Below, piece by piece: positions 33,805 through 42,420 of a stretch of DNA of 64,000 bases. Positions within the stretch are counted from its first letter, which is position 1; every line of letters starts with the position of its first letter. This stretch comes from Catellatospora tritici (GTDB taxonomy: Bacteria > Actinomycetota > Actinomycetes > Mycobacteriales > Micromonosporaceae). Made by a program: the position numbers and the translations under genes. The stretch spans positions 62,001 through 126,000 of the forward strand of contig NZ_JAHRCY010000009.1 in assembly GCF_019083965.1 (NCBI RefSeq), given 5' to 3'. A model generated the notes under the pieces. The model was not told where the DNA came from. It saw only the letters and a list, made by a program, of their open reading frames with translations, and did not search any database.

Positions 33805-33927
33805 GGCACCTCCCTTCCCTCGATTGTTTCGCTAGATGAAACGTCGTTCTCATCTGCGATACGACAATGAAGGCAGGGCGGAACCCGGTTGTCAACCGGT
33901 CGAACCGGGGGTTGTCACACAACGACC

Positions 33928-33962
33928 GTCGGGCCGAGCCCCTGACCAGGGGTCGGCCCGAC
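33928..33962. terminator. Terminator hairpin downstream of the hydrolase gene
   Basis: GTCGGGCCGA pairs with TCGGCCCGAC and an inner CCCCT with AGGGG, one bulged base. It lies between the hydrolase stop and the promoter of the WxL operon and can insulate the two. Confidence 0.65.
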
Positions 33963-34018
33963 AAAATTTCCTTGGGAGAAACAGTGTTCCTTTGAACGGA
34001 ACGCCAGTCAGCCCGCGA

Positions 34019-34846
34019 TCAGCCCTTGAGGAAGGCCAGCAGGTCGGCGTTGAACTCGTCCTGGTGCGTGGCGGTGAGCCCGTGCGGGGCGCCCTTGTAC
34101 ACGTGCAGGGTGCAGTCCTTGATCAGTTTCGAGGACTTGTTCGCCGAGGCCACGATGGGCACGATCTGGTCGTCGTCGCCATGGATGATCAGCGTCGGGA
34201 CGTCGATCTTCTTGCAGTCCTCGGTCAGATCGGTCTCGGAGAACGCCTTGATGCAGTCGTAGGCACCCTTGAACCCGACCGTCATGCCCATCAGCCAGAA
34301 CGCGTCCCGCACGCCCTTGCTGACCTTCGCGCCGTCGCGGTTGGCACCGTAGAACGGGGCGCTGAGGTCCTGCCAGAACTGTGACCGGTCCCGCTCGACG
34401 TTCTCCCGCAGGCCGTCGAAGACGCTGCGGGGCAGACCCTCGGGGTTGGCGTCGGTCTGCAGCATCAGCGGCGGGATCGCACCGACGAGCACGGCCTTGG
34501 CGACGCGATCGGTGCCGTGGCGCCCCATGTAGCGGGTGATCTCGCCACCGCCGGTGGAGTGTCCGACCAGGACGATGTCGCGCAGGTCCAGCTTCTCGAT
34601 GACAGCGGCCAGATCGTCGGCGTACGTGTTGAGGTCGTTGCCCTCCCACGGCTGACTGGAGCGGCCGTGGCCGCGCCGGTCGTGGGCGATGGCGCGGAAG
34701 CCGTTGGAGACGACGTACCACATCTGGTCGTCCCAGGCGTCGGCGGTCAGCGGCCAGCCATGGCTGAACACGACCGGCTGGCCGGTGCCCCAGTCCTTGT
34801 AGAAGATCTCGGTGCCGTCCTTGGTGGTGACCCTGCCGGTGCTCAT
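34019..34846 (-). CDS. Alpha/beta hydrolase of the non-haem chloroperoxidase group
   Basis: Hydrolase of 275 aa. PVVFSHGWPLTADAWDDQM is the oxyanion loop, LVGHSTGGGEITRYMGRHG the nucleophile elbow, IIHGDDDQIVPI carries the acid and YKGAPHGLTATHQDEFN the His. The whole is a close match in layout to bacterial chloroperoxidase/perhydrolase-type esterases. It is cytoplasmic, with no signal. The ATG of MSTGRVTTKDGTE was chosen because the family begins with this TTKDGT strand; the frame stays open upstream. Confidence 0.9.
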   Translation of the reverse strand: MSTGRVTTKDGTEIFYKDWGTGQPVVFSHGWPLTADAWDDQMWYVVSNGFRAIAHDRRGHGRSSQPWEGNDLNTYADDLAAVIEKLDLRDIVLVGHSTGGGEITRYMGRHGTDRVAKAVLVGAIPPLMLQTDANPEGLPRSVFDGLRENVERDRSQFWQDLSAPFYGANRDGAKVSKGVRDAFWLMGMTVGFKGAYDCIKAFSETDLTEDCKKIDVPTLIIHGDDDQIVPIVASANKSSKLIKDCTLHVYKGAPHGLTATHQDEFNADLLAFLKG

Positions 34847-35180
34847 ACTGCGACTCCCTGCTGTCGTCGCCCGCTCGCGGGCCGATTGCGCTCGGGGGTG
34901 TCGCGGCACCCCATCGAGCCGCCTTTCCGAAGCTAACACCAGGGATATATCGGGTTCATAGCTTTGGCGAAGTGAGTAGTGTATCGGCCCGCATGATGGC
35001 TTTCATACCTTTTGCCATACAAAAAGCGCTGCGGCGGCATTCGGTCGTGCACTGCCAGGCGAGGCCGCTCGAATGGACCTTCATGCTCTCTCGTCCACTG
35101 TGGTCGTTCGGTCTGTTCACCCGCTGACGGCCGTCGGATAGTTTGTCATCGACGGCTCGCGGGTGAGGGAGAGCTTCCGC
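34847..35180. other. Divergent promoter region between hydrolase and kinase genes
   Basis: No gene seen. A stretch near 34935-35035 is unusually AT-rich for this DNA (GATATATCGGGTTCATAG, CATACCTTTTGCCATAC) and probably holds the promoters for both genes. I could not place a -35/-10 pair with confidence. Confidence 0.5.
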
Positions 35181-38100
35181 ATGAACGCAGGGGCTCGGCT
35201 GCTGGGTGGCAGGTACCAGGTCGGGGAGCTGATCGGCTACGGCGGCACGGCCGAGGTGCACCGCGGCCGTGACCTGCGGCTGGGCCGGGACGTCGCGCTC
35301 AAGATGCTGCGCACCGACCTGGCCGGGGACGCCACGTTCCAGATGCGATTCCGGCGCGAGGCGCAGAACGCCTCCTCGCTGAACCATCCCGCCATCGTCG
35401 CCGTGTACGACACCGGCGAGGAGCGGACGGCCACGGGCGAGACGTTGCCATACATCGTCATGGAGTTCGTCCCGGGCGGGACACTCAAGGAAGCGCTTGC
35501 CGCCCGGGGTCGGTTCCAGCCACGCGAGGCGCTGGAGATCATGGCCGACGTCTGCACGGCGCTGGACTTCAGCCACCGCCACGGCATCGTCCACCGCGAC
35601 GTCAAGCCCGGCAACGTCATGGTGACGCCGAGCTCCCAGGTCAAGGTCATGGACTTCGGCATCGCGCGTGCCCTGGCGACCGGGGCCACCACCATCACGC
35701 AGACCGCGGCCGTGATCGGCACCGCGCAGTACATGTCACCCGAGCAGGCTCGCGGCGAGGCGATGGACGCGCGGTCGGATGTGTACGGCGCGGGCTGCGT
35801 GCTGTACGAACTGCTGTGCGGACATCCGCCCTTCGTCGGCGACTCGCCCGTGGCCGTGGCATACCAGCACGTCCGTGAGGATCCGCGGCCGCCGAGCGCC
35901 CTGGTCGAAGGCATCGGCGTCGATGTCGACGCCGTCGTGCTCATGGCCCTGAGGAAGCACCCCGCGAGCCGCTACCAGTCGGCCGGCGCGATGCGGGACG
36001 ACCTGCTGCGCGCGGCCGCGGGACGCCCGTTGGGGGCGACCCCGGTGCTCGGCTCCCCACCGGCGGAAGCGAGAACGGCGCCCACGGAGGAACCGGCGCG
36101 GCGCCGCGGCCTACGGGACCTCCTCGGGCTGGGCCGCACCAGCGCCGAAGGCAACCTCCCGACCGGCTCTGCCACGGTCAACCCGCCGACCCCGGCTGCC
36201 GGCACGGCGCCCGCGCCGCAGCCATCGGTCGCGCCCGCGACCCGGCCCGCCGGGCGGGTCTACCAGTCGGGCGTCCAGGAGCAACCGGCGGCACCCGCCG
36301 CACCGCCACCGGGCCCGGTGGTCGCCGAACGGCGCGCCAAGGCGGCGGGCGGAGTGGCGGCCGAAGGGCTCGATCTGTCCGATCTGGGCCTGACGGCGTT
36401 GCCGGACTGGCTACGCGACTTCACCCGCCTGACCTGGCTCAACCTCAGCGGCAACCGGATCGGGCAGCTACCCGCCTGGCTCGGCGAGCTCACCGCGCTG
36501 CGCCAGCTCGACCTCGCCCGCAACCGGCTGATCGAGGTGCCGGAGTCCCTGAGCCGCCTCGTCGACCTGCGGCAGCTGTATCTGGGCGGAAACCGGCTGA
36601 TCTCGCTGCCGGAGCCTCTGGGTGACCTGCCCGCCCTGCACACGCTCGTGCTCGACCAGAACCCGCTCACCAGCCCGCCACCGGAGGTCGTCGCCGCCGG
36701 CACCCCGTCGGTGCTGGCCTTCCTGCGCGCCAGCGGGTCCGCCTCGGTGCCGCAGTGGGCGTCCAAACTGATGGTCGTCGGCGAAGGGAGGGTGGGCAAG
36801 ACATCGCTGGTCAAGGCGCTGTCGGGCCGCAAGCACGACCCGGCCGAGCCGACCACCCACGGCCTGTTCGTCGACGGGCTGAGCCTGGCCCACCCCGAAC
36901 TCGCCGGCACCCGGATGACGCTGTCGGTGTGGGACTTCGGCGGCCAGGACATCTACCACGCGACGCACCAGTTCTTCCTCACCGACCGGTCGGTGTTCCT
37001 GCTGGTGTGGAACAGCGGCGAGGGTACGCAGCGAGGACGGCTCCAGTACTGGCTGGACATCATCACCGCTCGCGCGCCCCAGGCCCCGATCCTGCTGGCC
37101 GCCACGCACGCCGCCGACCGCCCCGTCGACATCGACCTGGCCACGCTCAAGGCCGCCTACCCCGCCATCGTCGGCAGCTTCCCGGTCGATTGCGCCGCCC
37201 GGACCGGCTTCGAGCAACTGCATGTTGCCCTCGTGGGTGCCGCCGCGGGCCTGCCGCTGATGGGCGCCGAATGGCCCAGGGCCTGGGCGGCTGCCGCCGA
37301 GGCCCTGACCGGCCGCGACAGCGAGCCCTACCTCTCGGCCGCCCGGATGTTCCAGGTGATGGACCAGGCCGGGGTCGGCGACCCAGCCGAGCAGCAGACG
37401 CTCGCCACCGCCCTGGCCCACCGCGGGCAGATCCTGTTCTACCCCGACGACGAGGAGCTGTCCGACACGGTCATCCTGGACCCGCAGTGGCTCAGCACCC
37501 GGATCAGCCAAGTCCTGGACAGCCCGGCGGTGGCCGCTCACAACGGCCTGCTGACCGGCACCGAGCTGGGCGGGATCTGGCCGGGGATGCCACGGGCGCA
37601 GCGACTGTTCCTGCTCGCGTTGATGGAGAAGTTCGACATATGCTACCGCGTGCGCGAGAGCACCGACGACGCCCTGGCCATCGTCATCGCCTGGCTGCCG
37701 CAGACCCCGTCCGACTACGGCGCCGAGTGGCGCGAGACGCGGTCCGGCCACCGCGAGATCCGCGTCGAGTACCAGCTGCCGATCCTGCCGCCGGGAATTC
37801 CGGGCTGGTTCCTGGCCCGGTCGCACCGGTTCGGCACCCCACACCGCTGGCGCTCCGGGGCGGTACTGCGGCATCCCGACGGGGTGCACACCGGGCTGCT
37901 ACGCACCGACCCGGGCCGCAACCGCGTCGAGCTGACCGTGCGCGGTCCCATGCCGGGCGGGTTCTTCGCGCTGCTCGACGACGGCCTCAACCTCACGATG
38001 GACCGCTACCCCGGTCTGCGGATCACCCGCTGGGTGCCCTGTCAGGGCCACGGGCCCTGCGAGAAGCTGTTCGACTACAGCAAGCTCATCGCACGCCTGC

Positions 38101-38858
38101 AACGCGAGCAGACCACCGCCTACTGCGACGAGGCGGACGAACACGTCGACATCGCCGCGCTCCTGTACGGCATCGCCCCGCCCGTTCGTGCTTTCGCCAC
38201 CGGCGACCTGCGCCACCTAATCGCCAGCGGCTTCAACGCGCTGCGCCAGGAGATCGCCGGGTACAACCACGACAACCAGCGCGAATACCTGCGGCTGCGT
38301 ACGCTGGTCCAGAAGGCCCAGCAGACCCACTGCCCCAGCGTGTTCACGATCGTCCCCGACGGGCGCAAGAGAGTGGGCAAGACTCTGCACACGCTGCGCC
38401 TCTACTGCGAGGAACCCGACTCCTGGCACCCGCTGCCCGGTGCGGACGGCTGCTACGAGGTCGCCGAGCTGTCCGACTGGCTGCGTACCGTCGGCCCGCA
38501 CCTCGCCCGGACCCTGCAACTGCTGCGGGCCACCGTGCCGTTCGTCGGCCCGCTGCTCGGCCTCACCGCCCACGAGCTGCAGGAGCAGCTCACCGACGAG
38601 CTGGACCTGACCAGGCAGGTGCTCGACACGATCGGCGCCTCCTCGGCCGATCCACCGCTCGCACCGGGTCGGCCGGACGCGCGGCCGCTCAGCCACGCCG
38701 ACACCGACGCCGACTTCCGCACCCTGAAGAACCTGCTGCTCCGCCTGGACCCGGAGCAGCGCTGGGGTGGACTGTCGCACGTGCTCACCCCCGAGGGGAT
38801 GAGCCTGTACCTGTGCTCGGAGCACGTGGCCGCCTACCGCCCGGCGGTCGTGCCGTAG
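35181..38858 (+). CDS. Ser/Thr protein kinase - LRR - Roc - COR protein
   Basis: Signalling protein of 1225 aa. Kinase, residues about 10-280: Gly-loop GYGGTAEV at 19, Lys41 in ALKML, HRDVKPGN with Asp140, DFG at 158, APE-like MSPEQ. Then a Pro/Ala-rich linker to about 390. Leucine-rich repeats at about 395-505 (LTWLNLSGNRIGQLPAWLGEL and similar, period 23). Roc GTPase from about 525: P-loop GEGRVGKT at 534-541, WDFGGQD at 584-590, THAAD at 642. A COR-type dimerisation region follows, then an uncharacterised C-terminal 200 residues. The ATG has GGGAGAG upstream. All catalytic kinase and GTPase motifs look intact. Confidence 0.88.
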   Translation: MNAGARLLGGRYQVGELIGYGGTAEVHRGRDLRLGRDVALKMLRTDLAGDATFQMRFRREAQNASSLNHPAIVAVYDTGEERTATGETLPYIVMEFVPGGTLKEALAARGRFQPREALEIMADVCTALDFSHRHGIVHRDVKPGNVMVTPSSQVKVMDFGIARALATGATTITQTAAVIGTAQYMSPEQARGEAMDARSDVYGAGCVLYELLCGHPPFVGDSPVAVAYQHVREDPRPPSALVEGIGVDVDAVVLMALRKHPASRYQSAGAMRDDLLRAAAGRPLGATPVLGSPPAEARTAPTEEPARRRGLRDLLGLGRTSAEGNLPTGSATVNPPTPAAGTAPAPQPSVAPATRPAGRVYQSGVQEQPAAPAAPPPGPVVAERRAKAAGGVAAEGLDLSDLGLTALPDWLRDFTRLTWLNLSGNRIGQLPAWLGELTALRQLDLARNRLIEVPESLSRLVDLRQLYLGGNRLISLPEPLGDLPALHTLVLDQNPLTSPPPEVVAAGTPSVLAFLRASGSASVPQWASKLMVVGEGRVGKTSLVKALSGRKHDPAEPTTHGLFVDGLSLAHPELAGTRMTLSVWDFGGQDIYHATHQFFLTDRSVFLLVWNSGEGTQRGRLQYWLDIITARAPQAPILLAATHAADRPVDIDLATLKAAYPAIVGSFPVDCAARTGFEQLHVALVGAAAGLPLMGAEWPRAWAAAAEALTGRDSEPYLSAARMFQVMDQAGVGDPAEQQTLATALAHRGQILFYPDDEELSDTVILDPQWLSTRISQVLDSPAVAAHNGLLTGTELGGIWPGMPRAQRLFLLALMEKFDICYRVRESTDDALAIVIAWLPQTPSDYGAEWRETRSGHREIRVEYQLPILPPGIPGWFLARSHRFGTPHRWRSGAVLRHPDGVHTGLLRTDPGRNRVELTVRGPMPGGFFALLDDGLNLTMDRYPGLRITRWVPCQGHGPCEKLFDYSKLIARLQREQTTAYCDEADEHVDIAALLYGIAPPVRAFATGDLRHLIASGFNALRQEIAGYNHDNQREYLRLRTLVQKAQQTHCPSVFTIVPDGRKRVGKTLHTLRLYCEEPDSWHPLPGADGCYEVAELSDWLRTVGPHLARTLQLLRATVPFVGPLLGLTAHELQEQLTDELDLTRQVLDTIGASSADPPLAPGRPDARPLSHADTDADFRTLKNLLLRLDPEQRWGGLSHVLTPEGMSLYLCSEHVAAYRPAVVP

Positions 38859-38892
38859 CCGTGGCCGCCGCCGTGCCAACGGGGCGGTGGCC

Positions 38893-39972
38893 TCACCCGG
38901 CGAAGAGATCCGTCTCGCGGGCCGGGGCGATGCGGCCGAGCCAAGCGGCGGCCTCCGCGGGCGGCAGCTCGTGGTCGAGCGTCAGTGACGGCATCATGTG
39001 CCGGTAGACGCGGCCCGCGAGCCACAGGTACCGGCCCCGGGGCGGGTGCAGCACGAGCACCCGGACGCCCCCGGTCGGCTTGATGTCGGCGGGGACGCCC
39101 TCCGGGTAGACATACTCGCCGGTGCCGTCGTACAGGCGGAACCGGCGCACCACGGCGTTGGCCGACGTCAGGTGTTGCTCGCCGGTGGTGGCAGCGGCCA
39201 GCCAGGCGGGCTCTAGCGGCTCGACGTGCGGCAGCGCGGCCCCACCTGGACCGAGCAGGTCGGCCAGCAGCGTGTGCAGCTGGAAGTTGTCCCCGACACC
39301 GCCCATCGTCAGCCGAAAACCTCGGCCGGTGGCCGGGTCCAGCGCGATCAGCGGCTCGTCGTCGACCACTTGGCACAGCCCGTGCACCCAGTGCGCGCGC
39401 GAGATGTGCTCGCCCAGCGGCTCGGCCGCCGCCAGCAGCCGGGTCCGGGAGGCACCGTCCAGCGCCCGGCGGAACTCGGCCCGACCCAGCACCGTGATCA
39501 TCGGCTTGAGCCAGTCGACAACGTCGAACCAGGCCCCGACGGCCGTCCAGGCGTGCTCGTCGGCCAGTTTGGTACGCCGCGACTTGCGCACCAGTCGTCG
39601 CAGCACCGAGTCCGGGTCGTCCTGGTCGGGGTCGGGCAGGGGCTTGCCCCGGGTGGCCAACTCCCACGCCATCCGGAACACGTCCGCGGTCTCCAGCGCC
39701 ACGGCCGCCCGGCGCGGCAGCACCTCCACCAGGGGCAGCGGCGAGCCGCCCCACTCCACGCACGCCCCGGCCAGCACGCCGACCTTCGCGTAGGCGCCGC
39801 CGATCTCCGGCAGCAGCACCGCCAGCTCGCCGACCACCTCCGTCAGCTCGTCCGGGGACAGTTCCCGGGCCCGCTGTGCGAGACCGCCCAGGCCGTCGGC
39901 GAAACCGTCCATGTCGTGTGCGTACATGGCCTGCTCGAGGCGGTCGATCTGTGGTTTCAGCGGCGAGGGCAC
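38893..39972 (-). CDS. Protein of unknown function
   Basis: A 359-residue soluble protein without recognised domains, signal peptide or membrane helices. Features: an acidic helical N-terminal third (MDGFADGLGGLAQRARELSP), a basic patch (RRLVRKSRRTK), then mixed alpha/beta with GDNFQLHTLLADLLGPGG and YVYPEGVPADIKPTGGVRVL. Start taken as the GTG of VPSPLKPQIDRLEQ. TGGACA and TACGTT, 17 bases apart, stand just upstream so that transcription would begin almost at this codon (leaderless). An internal ATG at MYAHDMDG is the alternative. It converges on the kinase-Roc-COR gene with a 34-base gap. Confidence 0.6.
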   Translation of the reverse strand: MPSPLKPQIDRLEQAMYAHDMDGFADGLGGLAQRARELSPDELTEVVGELAVLLPEIGGAYAKVGVLAGACVEWGGSPLPLVEVLPRRAAVALETADVFRMAWELATRGKPLPDPDQDDPDSVLRRLVRKSRRTKLADEHAWTAVGAWFDVVDWLKPMITVLGRAEFRRALDGASRTRLLAAAEPLGEHISRAHWVHGLCQVVDDEPLIALDPATGRGFRLTMGGVGDNFQLHTLLADLLGPGGAALPHVEPLEPAWLAAATTGEQHLTSANAVVRRFRLYDGTGEYVYPEGVPADIKPTGGVRVLVLHPPRGRYLWLAGRVYRHMMPSLTLDHELPPAEAAAWLGRIAPARETDLFAG

Positions 39973-40044
39973 AGTCGGACAACGTAATGATCTACCAAGG
40001 TCCTGTCCAGACCCGTTGTCACACCCTGACGGCAGGATCGGGCC

Positions 40045-40626
40045 GTGGCCGACTCCGAGACCGTTCCGGTGGACAACGTGCATGTCGCGAGCGCGCGCCT
40101 GGGCGCGGCGACGCTCGCCCGCCGGTTTCCCGGCGCGACCGTCGTCGACGTGACCTCGCGGGGAGAGCAGCCGTGGGTGCGGCTGAGCCCGTTCTACCCG
40201 CACGGCGGCATCCCGGTGCCGTTCACCCCGGGCGTGACCAGCATGTCGGTCGAGGGAGTGTGGCAGGCGCTGAAGGTGCTCGACGACGCCGACGTGGACC
40301 CGTCCAAACTCACCGTCACCGCGATGCGGGGCATCAAGCGGGCCCCACATCGCGGTGGCACGGTCCGGGGGCACCGGCGCGGCCTGCACGGCACCGAACT
40401 CCTCGGCTACGAGCAGGCGCGCCGCGAGATCTACCTGCCGACCTACCTCTTCCAGCTGGAGCAGCGCGCCGCCGACGTGGTCGCCGACCTGCGCGCCCTG
40501 GCCCAGGCCGGATCCGTCGTGCTGCTCGACTACACCGTGAACGGCGAGGTGACCGACCTGGCGACGCCGCTCTCGCACGCCGCCCTCATCCGCCACCACC
40601 TCACCACCACCTACCCCCAGCCCTGA
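40045..40626 (+). CDS. Conserved actinobacterial protein of unknown function
   Basis: A 193-residue soluble protein. The blocks SRGEQPWVRLSPFYPHGGIP and SVEGVWQALKVLDD, followed by MRGIKRAPHRGGTVRGHRRG and GYEQARREIYLPTYLFQLE, look like a conserved family of uncharacterised actinobacterial proteins (I believe DUF6939-like, not certain). The core is basic and may contact nucleic acid or phosphate; that is inference. The GTG follows the divergent promoter shared with the 359-residue protein. The stop abuts a palindromic repeat. Confidence 0.65.
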   Translation: MADSETVPVDNVHVASARLGAATLARRFPGATVVDVTSRGEQPWVRLSPFYPHGGIPVPFTPGVTSMSVEGVWQALKVLDDADVDPSKLTVTAMRGIKRAPHRGGTVRGHRRGLHGTELLGYEQARREIYLPTYLFQLEQRAADVVADLRALAQAGSVVLLDYTVNGEVTDLATPLSHAALIRHHLTTTYPQP

Positions 40627-40677
40627 GGTAAGGAAGGGCACCTTCTTATCGCAATGTGATGTGGAAGGGCCCTTCCC
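40627..40677. repeat. Pair of AAGGAAGGGCACCTT-type palindromes
   Basis: An imperfect palindrome at 40629-40648 (TAAGGAAGG GCA CCTTCTTA) and a perfect one at 40663-40676 (GGAAGGGCCCTTCC) are separated by AT-richer DNA. I associate short repeats of this type with Micromonosporaceae intergenic DNA. This pair directly joins the broken 3' end of the MerR gene. Confidence 0.65.
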
Positions 40678-40678
40678 A

Positions 40679-41261
40679 ACGCCGCGGCGCACGGCGGCGC
40701 GGAAGTCCGGGTCCTGGGTGAGTTCCGCCAGCTCCACCCATGCCTCGACCTGCGCGGGCTCGGGATCGTCCGGCAGTTCCGGCATGGCTGAGCGAAGCAT
40801 CTCGACAAAGGCGGGGTTGGCGTCGAGGCCGCCGAACGTGTCGTCGACGAAGTCCGCGATCAGGCGGCGCCGCTCGACGTCAGAGAGTTTCGCGAGTCTG
40901 TGCATGAGGTCCAACTCCTGTGGGGTGGAGCCCCGCCTGGCCACCGCGCGCAGCACCGCTCGGCGCAGCCGGAGGGTGCGGATCTGCACGTCCAGAGCGT
41001 CGGCGTGCGTCGCCGCCACTTCGGGCACCGAAACCTCGTGGTCCACACCCGTCGGATGGCGGTCAGGTCGAGCCCCAGGTCGCGCAGCGTCCGCACCAGG
41101 TCCAGCCGCGCGAGCGCGCGTACGTCGTAGAGCCGGTAACCGGCCGGGCTGCGATCGGTCGACGGCACGATGCCGGTGTCGGCGTAGAAGCCGATGGTCT
41201 TCACCGTCAGCCCGGTTCGCCGGGCCAACGCGCCGATCGTGTAGAGCGTGTCGTCGTTCAT
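40679..41261 (-). pseudogene. MerR-family regulator, frameshifted and 3'-truncated
   Basis: The ATG start gives a good MerR helix-turn-helix (YTIGALARRTGLTVKTIGFY, SPAGYRLYDVRALARLDLVR). At about 41050 the similarity moves to another frame: ...LTAIRRV in the first, then DHEVSVPEVAATHADALDVQ and LDLMHRLAKLSDVERRRLIA in the second. Loss of one base (GTGCTGGAC to GTGTGGAC) would explain it. The second frame ends in similarity at DFRAAVRRG, exactly where the palindromic repeat begins, and has no stop of its own there. Probably not functional, unless the single-base change is a sequencing error. Confidence 0.7.
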
Positions 41262-41345
41262 GCCCCCACCCTGCCGTCTCCTCCTGCTGGAGACTCAAGC
41301 CGAAACCCAGCCGCGCGATCCCGACGGCCGCGTTAGGGTCGCGGC

Positions 41346-42182
41346 GTGCTTCCACAAGATCACATGATGGCCCGGGTACGGGAACTGTGCCAGGCCGACG
41401 ACCGCCTCGTGGCCGCGCTGACCTACGGCTCGTTCGCGCAGGGAACCGGTGACGCGTTCAGCGACATCGAGTTCTGGCTGTTCTTCGCCGACCCGTCGAC
41501 CGTCGACCCGCGCGCCTGGATCGACCGGGTCGGCGGCGTACGCCACGTCGTCCTGAACGAGTTCGGCTCGCACGTGGCGTTCCTGCCCGGCCTGATCCGC
41601 GGCGAGTTCCACTTCGCCGCCGCCGCCGACATCACCTCGGTGACGACCTGGCCCGCTCGCAGCGCGCCCGTCGACCGGATGATCGTCCTCGACCGTACCG
41701 GCGCGCTGCGACAGGCCCTGACCTCGCTGCCGGACCAGCCCCGCCTCCCCGAGACCGCCGACGAGATCGAGCAGCTGTGCGGCCGCTTCGCCAACTGGCT
41801 GGTGCTGGCCCACCACGTACGCCGACGCGGCGAGTTGCTGCGCGCGGTCGACGCGCTGTCCCACGCCCAGCGGCATCTGCTGTGGCTGGGCCGCCTCGCC
41901 GACCGCAGCACCGAACACTGGCTCACCCCGTCCCGGTGCGCCGAGTCCGATCTCGACGCCGACACGATCACGGCCCTGCACGCCACCGTGCCGACCGCGG
42001 ACCCCGCGGACATCGACCGCGCCATCGCCGCCGCGTGGGCGCTGGGCCGCCGCTGCTGGCAGCAGTTGTCCACCCGAACCGGCCGCCCGATCCCGGCCGA
42101 CCTCTGCACCGACCTCGACGCGATGTCCGCCCCGGACCCGGACCCGCACCCGCACCCGCACCCGCACCCGCACGAGCGGTGA
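41346..42182 (+). CDS. Lincosamide nucleotidyltransferase-like protein (Lnu-type)
   Basis: Protein of 278 aa in the nucleotidyltransferase superfamily. ALTYGSFAQGTGDAFSDIEFWLFF holds the GS and DxE metal-binding signature, and HVVLNEFGSHVAFLPGLIRGEFHF continues the Lnu(B/F/G)-like pattern. Such enzymes adenylate lincosamides; whether this one does is untested. A C-terminal extension (DPDPHPHPHPHPHER) is encoded by CACCCG hexamer repeats and is not a family feature. GTG start at the usual distance before the first helix. Confidence 0.75.
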   Translation: MLPQDHMMARVRELCQADDRLVAALTYGSFAQGTGDAFSDIEFWLFFADPSTVDPRAWIDRVGGVRHVVLNEFGSHVAFLPGLIRGEFHFAAAADITSVTTWPARSAPVDRMIVLDRTGALRQALTSLPDQPRLPETADEIEQLCGRFANWLVLAHHVRRRGELLRAVDALSHAQRHLLWLGRLADRSTEHWLTPSRCAESDLDADTITALHATVPTADPADIDRAIAAAWALGRRCWQQLSTRTGRPIPADLCTDLDAMSAPDPDPHPHPHPHPHER

Positions 42183-42420
42183 CTGCGGTTTCGGAGACTG
42201 CAGGAATCTTGGCCCGCATTCGTGCGTGCAGTCTCCCCGAAACTGCACGCACCCCACGCCCCCGGCACTCGCGCCCCCGCGTGTTGCGGGATCCGGGCCC
42301 CGCGTATTGCGGGGTCGCGCGGTGGGGTCCGGGGCCGGGGTCCCCGAATTGGCCCGGCGTAGGTAAGGGCGCCACCGCAGATTGGCGGGCCGTTATCGTC
42401 CGCTTCCTACCGTTCGCGGC
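42183..42420. other. Intergenic hairpins upstream of the GDPD gene
   Basis: A long imperfect inverted repeat (CTGCGGTTTCGGAGACTGCA at 42183 with its complement ending at 42247) begins right after the Lnu-like stop and probably terminates it. Two smaller hairpins follow near 42275-42325 (CCCGCGTGTTGCGGG and CCCCGCGTATTGCGGGG). No gene seen. Confidence 0.55.

Noticed and set aside
38893..41355. A single 820-codon minus-strand protein
   Set aside because: The frame joins the shifted MerR remainder, the antisense of the 193-residue gene and the 359-residue protein. The parts have no common family, and a promoter-like pair lies just before the GTG at 39972.
42133..42180. Metal-binding domain from the DPHPHPHPHPHP tail
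   Set aside because: The tail is a direct product of a CACCCG microsatellite and is not a family feature; no evidence of selection for histidines.
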